Part shown: piece after piece, positions 7,223-14,400 of the stretch | How positions within the stretch are numbered: position 1 is the first letter of the stretch | Layout of the letters: every line of letters begins with the position of its first letter | Virus record (IMG/VR): IMGVR_UViG_3300025071_000061 | Span: 1 to 22,744 of that record | DNA: 22,744 bases | Source: a virus | Reading direction: 5' to 3' (one strand) | Position numbers and translations under genes: made by a program | The notes under the pieces: generated by a model | The model's input: the letters and a program-made list of their open reading frames with translations, nothing else | What the model was told of the DNA's origin: nothing | Databases searched by the model: none

Positions 7223-7698
7223 TAGAATAATTTTGAGTCTTCAGTTAATAGCATTACTTTACAATTTCTTTCTTTTGCCATTTTATTTAATGCGTTTTGT
7301 TTACACAAATTTCTAACATACGATTCATAGGCATATTTAAAATTCTTTAATGCCTTTGCAGTTTTTCTTTTTGGTTCCTTAGGTTTTTGTAATTGAGCCT
7401 TAGGTTTTATTTCTACTACATATTCTTCTGTCTTGTCTCCTTTTTTCATTTTAAAGAAAAAGTCAGGATAATACTTATGAAACTTATTATCTAACAAATT
7501 AAAATAAGGTATAGAGAACGGTTCTGATATCCAGTAAATCACATCCATATTATGATCACACCAATAACAAAATTTTCTTTCCCAACTACTTCTATATATG
7601 ATTGGACCTTCTCCTCTGTACTTTTGAGGGTATTTAGGTTTATAATAACCTTGTTTAAATCCAGACTTTGAAGTAGGCTTTACCTTCTTTATACTCAT
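7222..7698 (-). CDS. 4: Head completion protein, gp4-like, with PD-(D/E)XK core
   Basis: A 158-residue protein close in length to T4 gp4 (150 residues), which is needed to finish DNA-filled heads before tail joining. The order of conserved parts fits the family: a basic N-terminus with PKYPQKYRG at 21-29, YRSSWERKF at 35-43, WISEPFSIPY at 56-65, YYPDFFF at 76-82 and VEIKPK at 95-100. Pro78-Asp79 and Glu96-x-Lys98 form a PD-(D/E)XK nuclease signature, so it may trim or process DNA. It follows gp55 closely. Its likely promoter, CAATATAAAAT at 7704-7714, overlaps the gp55 stop codon. Confidence 0.8.
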   Translation of the reverse strand: MSIKKVKPTSKSGFKQGYYKPKYPQKYRGEGPIIYRSSWERKFCYWCDHNMDVIYWISEPFSIPYFNLLDNKFHKYYPDFFFKMKKGDKTEEYVVEIKPKAQLQKPKEPKRKTAKALKNFKYAYESYVRNLCKQNALNKMAKERNCKVMLLTEDSKLF

Positions 7699-7703
7699 TC
7701 ACT

Positions 7704-7714
7704 ATTTTATATTG
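7704..7714 (-). promoter_or_regulatory. TATAAAAT motif before gp4, overlapping gp55 stop
   Basis: The minus strand reads CAATATAAAAT, 5 nt before the gp4 ATG, and includes the gp55 stop (ATA TAA). The spacing is shorter than at other genes, so a promoter role for gp4 is less certain. Confidence 0.3.
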
Positions 7715-8072
7715 TATAGATTCCTTCACTATCAGCACTACCGTTAATTGAAACAGTGCCATGATATTTCTTTGGGTGTAATTTATTCCAACCTTTTGCA
7801 AATCCTCTTTTTGCTATTTCAGTAAAATAAGCAAATGCATTAGTACTTTTTTCAGGATTAAAATTTCTCCAATATCTATAAAGATCCATATAAGCATAGG
7901 CAATACAATCTTGCCTATCTTCTGGGTTTCTGTATGTTAATTTTCTTGAACACTTATCAGCTAGTAACATTAAAAATTCTAGTGCCTTCGGTGTCAGTTC
8001 TCCTAATTCTTTTGATAAAACAATTTGATCGAGGAGGTCTCTGTTGTTTAGGTAATTTCTTTTTCTTGCCAT
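7707..8072 (-). CDS. 55: Late transcription sigma factor, gp55-like (short)
   Basis: A 121-residue protein resembling T4 gp55, the sigma-70-family factor that directs host RNA polymerase to late promoters. The N-terminus NYLNNRDLLDQI (6-17) matches the T4 YVNNKELLQAI block. Residues 52-100 (EDRQDCIAYAYMDLYRYWRN onward, then NAFAYFTEIAKRGF and WNKLHPKK) correspond to sigma region 2. T4 gp55 is 185 residues, so about 60 are missing, and the T4 sliding-clamp-binding tail (SLDFLYE) is not evident here; the protein ends SADSEGIYTI. I chose the ATG at 8072, because a TTG ten codons upstream would translate the promoter-like TATATAATAATAAAT stretch. It is the first gene after a terminator, so it probably has its own promoter. 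Confidence 0.8.
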   Translation of the reverse strand: MARKRNYLNNRDLLDQIVLSKELGELTPKALEFLMLLADKCSRKLTYRNPEDRQDCIAYAYMDLYRYWRNFNPEKSTNAFAYFTEIAKRGFAKGWNKLHPKKYHGTVSINGSADSEGIYTI

Positions 8073-8085
8073 TAGCTTTGATTTA

Positions 8086-8100
8086 TTTATTATTATATAC
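8086..8100 (-). promoter_or_regulatory. TATATAATAATAAA motif before gp55
   Basis: The minus strand reads GTATATAATAATAAA, directly after the terminator and about 13 nt before the chosen gp55 ATG. It is a variant of the shared gene-start motif. Confidence 0.4.
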
Positions 8101-8105
8101 AAGAA

Positions 8106-8134
8106 AGGACCGATTGTTTAATTCAATCGGTCCT
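8106..8134 (-). terminator. Intrinsic terminator after the 628-residue gene
   Basis: A perfect 11-bp stem, AGGACCGATTG (8106-8116) with CAATCGGTCCT (8124-8134), has a 7-base loop. On the minus strand it is followed by UUUCUUG. It begins 29 nt after the stop codon of the 628-residue gene and precedes gp55. Confidence 0.9.
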
Positions 8135-8163
8135 CTAATTATTATTAGATGTAGAGTTACTAT

Positions 8164-10050
8164 TTAAATCTTAACTTCTAAATCGCCTTTTGGCATTACT
8201 ATACTTTTTCCATCTTTAGGAACAATTACACTTAACATATCATCATCGCCTAGTGAAGCATATTCTTCAGCAGAAACTAATACTTCTTGTTTCTTTTTTA
8301 AGCCATTACCGTTCTTTTTAACTAATGCTTCTACGAAACCATCATTTAAATAGTCGTCTTTACTTTTTTTTTCAGAAATATATGAATCAGCTAATTCTTT
8401 TTCTTTTCCTTTTAACTCTTCAGCTAATAAATTTAAAGCTTCAGTTAATTCTTCAGTTTCACCTAACTTCTTAATAGCGGCTTCAACTTCAGATTTCTTT
8501 TCTTCTAAGAAAGAAATAGAATCAGTAAGATCTTTTCTTTTGTTTTCATCAATTGCCTTTTCATTATTCTCTGCAATTAATCTTTCAGAAAGAATTGGAG
8601 AAACATCAAAGTTAATAAATTCTTTTACTATTTCAACAGTTTCTGTAGCAGTATCAATTTTTGACATTTCATTTAAGTTCATTCCAGGATTTACTTTATT
8701 AATGTATATACCTTCATTTACTCCGATCATTGTTAAAAATACATCAGCAAATTCTTGATTTTGAATAGTTGTAAAATTATCCATTTCAGCAATCATATCG
8801 ACTGATTCAAAGAATTTACAAATTTTATCATTTTGCCATTGGTTTCTGTATCCTGAGAAATTAGTTGCCAATAAAGATTCCTTTAATTCAATTATACTAT
8901 AATTAGTCATATCAATTTTACCCATCGTTAAAGTACCTTCAGTAATGTTGTATTCTAATGATTTACCGTTTTCTCCATGTAATGAAAGAATGTTTCCATT
9001 TCTTGAGAACATAGCTAAACCTTCAGATACATCGAAGAATCTTGGATCAGTTACATTAGCTTCAGTAATGTCGGTTCCATTATAAGTATAATTCTTTCCG
9101 TGTAAGTTAAATGTTAATCCTTCTTCAGATTCTAATACTGGAGAAAGCACAGATACAACTTTACCATTTGCAGTAGATGCAACCTTTTGATCTTCAGCAT
9201 TCATTTCATTTACTATTTGCTTAGCATCTGTTGACCATGGGTGCTTTGCAGCAACAACAGCAAATTTAGATTTTACATCTGATTCATTTAATAAAGAAAC
9301 TAAATCTGAATTAAATGATTCTATTAGTTTTCCTTTTTGATTTTCTGTTCTTGCAATAGATTCACTAATTCTAAATTCCCATTTAGCATTATTATATGAT
9401 TCCATTATATACTCTCTCAATTCAGAAATTGGATTTAACCAAGTTGATTGAGCTAATTTAGTATATAAGTTTCTTGCAATTTTAAATTTAAGATCTGGGC
9501 TAACTGAATTTTCTAACTCTTCACTAATAGCAGAAAGATCTGCATTTTTCAGTTTCATTGGAAATGCAGTTATTGCATTTTCCAAAATCGTTAAAGATTC
9601 TTTAACAGAATACGAAACTCTGGAATTGTCATTATCCATTGCCTTTAGTCCATTAATACTATCCACAACGTTTTCGTATAGGTCTGTTAATGTAAATTTC
9701 ATTTTGTTATGATTTTTTTGTTTATTATTATTTTCAGTGTATATATCGGATTGATCTGGCATGCTTTCACGATACTTTGAAATACCGCTCATTGCCATTT
9801 GTTGTGGAATTCCCATTCCTACCAAAATTGTCATGACTTGTTGATCTGTCATAGATCCACTATGATCAATTTTACCATCATTATCAATATCTGACATTCT
9901 ACCACTTTGGCTAAACAATACATGAATTATATCCATTAATTGCTGGCTTGGTTGATTTAAGTAAGGAGCAGACGTATTTACACCAGGTTGAGCATCAATT
10001 GCCCCATCTGCATAAACTTGTGTTTGTCCTTCGTTGATTGTGTTTTCCAT
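8164..10050 (-). CDS. Probable virion protein with EF-hand-like loop and C-terminal coiled coil
   Basis: A 628-residue protein of unknown function. Residues 1-8 (MENTINEG) carry an I-N-E site like other proteins of this phage that may be cut by the prohead protease. Residues 54-65 (DIDNDGKIDHSG) fit the D-x-D-x-D-G-x-I part of an EF-hand calcium loop, although the usual acidic residue at position 12 is Gly. An Asn/Lys-rich hinge at 105-116 precedes Met117, from which a second product could start (MKFTLTDLYENVVDS). The long middle holds many L/I-x-E-S segments. Residues about 515-575 (SFLEEKKSEVEAAIKKLGE onward) are strongly coiled-coil-like. It lies between a tail-completion gene and gp55 and ends at a terminator. 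A structural role is inferred from location and motifs. Confidence 0.6.
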   Translation of the reverse strand: MENTINEGQTQVYADGAIDAQPGVNTSAPYLNQPSQQLMDIIHVLFSQSGRMSDIDNDGKIDHSGSMTDQQVMTILVGMGIPQQMAMSGISKYRESMPDQSDIYTENNNKQKNHNKMKFTLTDLYENVVDSINGLKAMDNDNSRVSYSVKESLTILENAITAFPMKLKNADLSAISEELENSVSPDLKFKIARNLYTKLAQSTWLNPISELREYIMESYNNAKWEFRISESIARTENQKGKLIESFNSDLVSLLNESDVKSKFAVVAAKHPWSTDAKQIVNEMNAEDQKVASTANGKVVSVLSPVLESEEGLTFNLHGKNYTYNGTDITEANVTDPRFFDVSEGLAMFSRNGNILSLHGENGKSLEYNITEGTLTMGKIDMTNYSIIELKESLLATNFSGYRNQWQNDKICKFFESVDMIAEMDNFTTIQNQEFADVFLTMIGVNEGIYINKVNPGMNLNEMSKIDTATETVEIVKEFINFDVSPILSERLIAENNEKAIDENKRKDLTDSISFLEEKKSEVEAAIKKLGETEELTEALNLLAEELKGKEKELADSYISEKKSKDDYLNDGFVEALVKKNGNGLKKKQEVLVSAEEYASLGDDDMLSVIVPKDGKSIVMPKGDLEVKI

Positions 10051-10068
10051 ATTACACTATTTGATTTG

Positions 10069-10079
10069 TTTTATATATT
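10069..10079 (-). promoter_or_regulatory. TATATAAAA motif before the 628-residue gene
   Basis: The minus strand reads AATATATAAAA, continuing CAAAT as in the protease/scaffold leader, 18 nt before the ATG. Confidence 0.5.
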
Positions 10080-10104
10080 ATAAGTCTCTTTGATTAATTG
10101 TTTG

Positions 10105-11106
10105 TCACTTTCCAAAGCCATCATCTACACTTCCTAGTCCTGATTCATCTACCTTTGGGATCCTATCTGCGTTCCTGTAATTTAAGCTATCCAACGATTC
10201 AGGTACAATTGGGGCAGATGATACTGATGTATCTATATAAGGACCGCCTGTTTGTATAGCATCTGGATTAATGTATCCTTTATTACTAACTAATCCACTA
10301 GGTTGCATCTTTAAAATACTTTCACTTGTGTATTCAAATTTCTGAAATATTCCACCAAAGAAAATGCCTAATTCATTATTAGAACCTGATCTTAACATAC
10401 CAACCCCTTGAGCATTAGGATTTGCTTTTATAGCAGCTCTTGTCATAAGACTTACTTCAGGAATTAAAATACCACTTTCAAATACTGGCATAAATGATTG
10501 CACCTCTATTGGAAATGTTACACTCCATTCTTTTTTATCATTTAATTGGAATTCAAATAATCTGTTTTGTGCATAATCTTCTGGGACTGCAAATGTTCCT
10601 GCAACTCTCATCATACCTAAATCAATTTGAAATAAAGTATTTTTATAAATCTTACTCATTAAAGATTCTGTAACCTTTAACATTTCTAAATTAGATGAAC
10701 ATACAACAGTACAATCAAAAGACATATTAAGTGGAAGAAAATTTGTTTCCATTGAAAAAGTCTTTAATACACCTTCCCATTCTTGTACAAACTCACTTCT
10801 AGCGAACTTGTTTGTTTGGCTACCTGAATCTATGGATATTCCAGTTAACTGTATAATACCTCTTGGTACTACTTCATAATCACCGATAGCTTTACCTTTT
10901 GCTTCTGCATCAAACAAAAAATTATCCATTAAAAATCTACCGTCTCCTGTTATTGAATAATAAAAAGGTACTGATATTTTCTTTATATTATCTTCATCTA
11001 CTTGGTTATAATAATAAACTTTATCTTTTAGCTCGGCTAAAAGAGCTACTATAATATAACGCAGTATAGTGTTGTCTTTATTAAACTCTTGATTATATGC
11101 TGACAT
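10105..11106 (-). CDS. 15: Tail sheath stabilizer/completion protein, gp15-like
   Basis: A 333-residue protein whose layout resembles T4 gp15 (272 residues), the hexamer that caps the tail and binds the head connector. Parallels are an N-terminal helix LRYIIVALLAELKDKVYYY, then KISVPFYYSITGDGRFL (T4: FIRVPITYASKEHF), VPRGIIQLTGISID (T4: LPRINLHLVDF), PLNMSFDCTVVCSSNLEMLKV (T4: IKMIYELSIFTRYEDDMFQI), and KEWSVTFPIEVQSFMPVFE (T4: IEWSLTFEVNGWMYPP). The last 90 residues are Gly/Ser/Pro-rich and probably flexible. The match is by pattern and order of segments, not by a unique motif. It follows gp46 in the same direction, so a virion gene directly joins the recombination genes. Confidence 0.6.
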   Translation of the reverse strand: MSAYNQEFNKDNTILRYIIVALLAELKDKVYYYNQVDEDNIKKISVPFYYSITGDGRFLMDNFLFDAEAKGKAIGDYEVVPRGIIQLTGISIDSGSQTNKFARSEFVQEWEGVLKTFSMETNFLPLNMSFDCTVVCSSNLEMLKVTESLMSKIYKNTLFQIDLGMMRVAGTFAVPEDYAQNRLFEFQLNDKKEWSVTFPIEVQSFMPVFESGILIPEVSLMTRAAIKANPNAQGVGMLRSGSNNELGIFFGGIFQKFEYTSESILKMQPSGLVSNKGYINPDAIQTGGPYIDTSVSSAPIVPESLDSLNYRNADRIPKVDESGLGSVDDGFGK

Positions 11107-11136
11107 TAGTCATTTTTAATTTTTCTTGTATTATAT

Positions 11137-12807
11137 TTATCCAATAGTTTCAATTGTAAATTCACTAAAGCCTGCATCTTTTGTAATTTCTAACTTTTTA
11201 TCAAAATATTCACTAGGCAATACTGTATGATTAATCACAAATGTATTTAAACCTATATCTTGTATAGTATCATGTAGGATATTAATTATATGATATACAC
11301 CATCAGAATCAATTGAAGAAAATATTTCATCTAAGAATAAAATGTTTAAAGATGGAAACCTGACTTTAATCATTTTCATTAAAGCCATAATAATTACAAA
11401 GTCTACCTTTTTCTTTTCACCTGTACTTAATGTCTTTGGGCTAATCTCAGTTCCTAGGTGGTGAAGTGTACAATTAAATTTATCATCAAATTTTATACCA
11501 AAAGGAATTCCCATTTCCCTACCCATTAAAAGTATATGATTATTAAAAGAAGGCAAGATAGATCTTACTGCTAAATTTTTAATTCCGCCTTCACCCATTA
11601 AGTTTTCAAGTATGGTTAAATAATAATCTTCACTTTCACTTTTTAATTTACCAGACGACTTATCATCTTTACGAACTTTAAAATCTTTTACTAATTGCTT
11701 TAGGTTAGTTGATGAATCCGATTCATCTTTATCAGCTATTTTAATTAATTCAGATTTTAGATTTTCCATTTCAACCTCTAAACCACCTAGCCTTTCATAT
11801 ATGTCTCTACCTTTGTGCCTTAAATCTGTTAACTTAGTAACTGAATCTTCATACTCTTTTTTAATATTAATAAATTCTTCTTCTAATGTAATAAGAGACT
11901 CTTCTTTTTCTTTTTTAATATCTAAGTGAAAATCAGAAGTAAGTGGAGCTGTACATGTAGGGCATGTAGAATTTTCAAATAATTTTAAATCACTTTTTAT
12001 ATTTAAAATTTTATGCTGTAGTGTAGAATGTTCTGAGGCTTTATTTCTAGATGCTAAATCTAATTCCTCCAATTTTTCTTTTGTCTTTGTAGTAAACCCT
12101 TTTAATTTTTTTCTTCTTTCATTTAACTCAACTAAATCAGTTTTTAGTTTAGTAACTTTAGATTTATCTTTTTCTGCTGTAAGTAATTCAATTTGTTCTA
12201 TCTTGTCATAAACAGATCCAATAGATTCATTAAGAGTTCTTATTTCATCTTCATAAGTTCTTATATCCTCAATAATACCTCTGCGTTGTTCTTTAACTAA
12301 TTCAGCCATTTCATTAATAACTGAAAAACCAAATATCTTATCTATAATTCTTTTCTTATCATACGGTGACATTGTAATAAAAGATTTAAAATCATTAACC
12401 GAAAGAATAATTACATTCTTAAAAACGTGATAAGGTATTTCATAAATTTCTGTTTCTAAAAATTCTTGTAAGTTTACTTTACCTGCAACATCATATTCAG
12501 CACCATTAATTTTAACATTAAAAATACCAGGATTAATACCTCTCTCAATTTCAATTTTATTACCTTTTGATTCTAACCATATTCTTCCATACAGTTCACC
12601 ATTAACTCTGTTAGGTAAATCTTTTAAGGTTGCCCCTTCTACTTTACCATAACACATATATGTTATTACTTTTGCTAATGTACTTTTACCTGCACCATTA
12701 CCACCAAGAACTAAATATAAGTTACTCTTATCTTCTTCAAAATCTATAACCTGCAACCTATTTCCATAACTTGCAAAATTCTTAAACTCTACTTTTTTAA
12801 TTTTCAT
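11137..12807 (-). CDS. 46: Recombination endonuclease ATPase subunit, gp46 (Rad50/SbcC-like)
   Basis: A 556-residue SMC-type ATPase. With gp47 it forms the complex that resects DNA ends for recombination-dependent replication and degrades host DNA in T4. Walker A is GGNGAGKS at 35-42. Two coiled-coil arms flank the zinc-hook CPTC at 282-285. The ABC signature LSTGEKKKVD is at 460-469, and Walker B NILFLDEIFSS at 488-498. All expected parts are present and the length matches T4 gp46 (560). Its ATG overlaps the end of gp47 by 11 bases, which fits the equal, coupled expression of a two-subunit complex. Confidence 0.95.
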   Translation of the reverse strand: MKIKKVEFKNFASYGNRLQVIDFEEDKSNLYLVLGGNGAGKSTLAKVITYMCYGKVEGATLKDLPNRVNGELYGRIWLESKGNKIEIERGINPGIFNVKINGAEYDVAGKVNLQEFLETEIYEIPYHVFKNVIILSVNDFKSFITMSPYDKKRIIDKIFGFSVINEMAELVKEQRRGIIEDIRTYEDEIRTLNESIGSVYDKIEQIELLTAEKDKSKVTKLKTDLVELNERRKKLKGFTTKTKEKLEELDLASRNKASEHSTLQHKILNIKSDLKLFENSTCPTCTAPLTSDFHLDIKKEKEESLITLEEEFINIKKEYEDSVTKLTDLRHKGRDIYERLGGLEVEMENLKSELIKIADKDESDSSTNLKQLVKDFKVRKDDKSSGKLKSESEDYYLTILENLMGEGGIKNLAVRSILPSFNNHILLMGREMGIPFGIKFDDKFNCTLHHLGTEISPKTLSTGEKKKVDFVIIMALMKMIKVRFPSLNILFLDEIFSSIDSDGVYHIINILHDTIQDIGLNTFVINHTVLPSEYFDKKLEITKDAGFSEFTIETIG

Positions 12808-13885
12808 AGCTTGGTGATATTGTTCTTTTATATAATTCTTGTACCGATACTTTTAATCTTTCTTTTAAATCATCATCATAATCTAAAGAATTAATGTGCT
12901 CTGCTGCAATATTCATTAAATTCATTTCACCATTAAAGTCTGATAATTCACCATCCTCAATATCAAACGGATTATCTTCATCATAAATTCTCGGTTCTAA
13001 TTTTCTAGCTAAACCATCAAGATAGTCCATAAACATATTAATGTTATATTTACCTAGTACATTTGAAGGTATAAAGATATCTACAAAATTATCTTTTATT
13101 TCTTTTTCAATATCTTCCATTCTCATTTCCAATATTTGATTAATATAATACCTAAGAAAAACTGGACTTTGTTTATTTTCAAAAAACTCATGTTTACCAG
13201 TTTCTAAGTCTAATACATAAATACCTTTTTGATTATCTCTATCAGATCTAGTCATTTGATAAGGATTACCTACAAGAATAAAATTTTCTTTATCTTGTCT
13301 ATAATGAATATGACCAGAATAAACTCTTTTGAATCTTTTAAATATTCCTACTACATTACCACCTTCATGTAAATGTTTTGTACTAGGACTAATTTGAACA
13401 CCTTGTGTTTCTGTATGGCAAAACATATAATCAATATCGCCTTTCACAGAATCTATTGTTTCTTTTTCATGTTGATGATCTCTTCTCCATGGCATAAGTA
13501 AACATGTAGCATCTTTATATTTTAAAATCTTAGGTTCTTTTAATACATTTACATTAGGTAAATATTTTAAACAGTCAACAGATGAAATTTCATTTGAATT
13601 TTTTCTCATTATATCATGATTACCTACAATGATATGAATGTCTGGAAATATTTTACCTAGTTCTTCAAATACTCTAATTGCCAAATCTTGTGCTGCTAAA
13701 TTAACACTTTGCCTATTATCAAATACATCACCTAAATGGTAAAGAACATCACCTTTCTTATATTCTTTTTTTACTAAAGGTATAAAAAATTTAAAAAAGT
13801 AATCTTCAATTATATTAAGCCATAAAACAGAATTTGATCTACAGCCTAAATGTGAATCGGATACCATCCATATTCTTTTTGCCAT
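12797..13885 (-). CDS. 47: Recombination endonuclease nuclease subunit, gp47 (Mre11/SbcD-like)
   Basis: A 362-residue metallophosphoesterase (T4 gp47 is 339). The metal-binding motifs are in order: D10-x-H12 in VSDSHLG, GD at 52-53 in HLGDVFDNRQ, GNHD at 88-91, His157 in CHTETQG, and GHIH at 191-194. The C-terminal 120 residues would hold the part that binds the gp46 coiled coil. It starts one base after the stop codon of the preceding 164-residue gene and overlaps gp46 by 11 bases. Confidence 0.95.
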   Translation of the reverse strand: MAKRIWMVSDSHLGCRSNSVLWLNIIEDYFFKFFIPLVKKEYKKGDVLYHLGDVFDNRQSVNLAAQDLAIRVFEELGKIFPDIHIIVGNHDIMRKNSNEISSVDCLKYLPNVNVLKEPKILKYKDATCLLMPWRRDHQHEKETIDSVKGDIDYMFCHTETQGVQISPSTKHLHEGGNVVGIFKRFKRVYSGHIHYRQDKENFILVGNPYQMTRSDRDNQKGIYVLDLETGKHEFFENKQSPVFLRYYINQILEMRMEDIEKEIKDNFVDIFIPSNVLGKYNINMFMDYLDGLARKLEPRIYDEDNPFDIEDGELSDFNGEMNLMNIAAEHINSLDYDDDLKERLKVSVQELYKRTISPSYEN

Positions 13886-13886
13886 A

Positions 13887-14381
13887 TTAAAATAATTTTC
13901 TAATTTTTCTTTTTTCTAAAATATTGTATTTTTTATCTAGCTCTTCGATTAATTCATCTTTAAATTTATTTGATAATGAATTATAGAACTTATTAGGAAA
14001 TACATCAAAGTAATCTGAAAGAACACTAAATAAATCTATCCTGGTATACGATGATCCAGTATTTTCTATTATGTAAAAGAATACTTTATTAATTTGTACT
14101 TTGTTTAATTTTTTAATAACACCTTCAGGGGTTGCTTCATTTAAATGTTCAAATTCACTACCCTTTATTAATGAATCTATTTTTTCAAACAAAGAATCAT
14201 AATGTTGCTTATCATCTGGATCCATTCCATCTAACCATGAAGATGAAACTGTAAAGTTTATCTTTTGGCCACCTAAGTCTTGTTCTCCGTATGTATTATT
14301 AAAGATCTTATCTTTTTCTACAAACTTTGATTTTTTATCATCTTCCCCTTTAGTAAGAGCTTTTTTCTTTTTTCCCCACAT
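13887..14381 (-). CDS. Conserved-looking small protein of unknown function, between helicase and gp47
   Basis: A 164-residue protein that I cannot name. The first 25 residues are very Lys-rich (MWGKKKKALTKGEDDKKSKF), possibly disordered or nucleic-acid binding. A central NFTVSSSWLDGMDPDD segment is followed by a helical C-terminal half with LNKVQINKVFFYIIENTG and SVLSDYFDVFPNKFYNSLSN. The compact spacing suggests co-expression with the replication and recombination proteins: 19 bases after gp41, and one base between its stop and the gp47 start. Confidence 0.75.
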   Translation of the reverse strand: MWGKKKKALTKGEDDKKSKFVEKDKIFNNTYGEQDLGGQKINFTVSSSWLDGMDPDDKQHYDSLFEKIDSLIKGSEFEHLNEATPEGVIKKLNKVQINKVFFYIIENTGSSYTRIDLFSVLSDYFDVFPNKFYNSLSNKFKDELIEELDKKYNILEKRKIRKLF

Positions 14382-14400
14382 ATTATTTTATATTTTATTA

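Noticed and set aside
8073-8102. A TTG start adding ten residues to gp55
   Set aside because: The added codons are the promoter-like TATATAATAATAAATAAAT stretch, directly next to the terminator tail; the ATG at 8072 matches the start of the family.
8540-8758. Plus-strand open frame of 72 codons
   Set aside because: It is opposite the 628-residue gene and lacks any coding evidence of its own.
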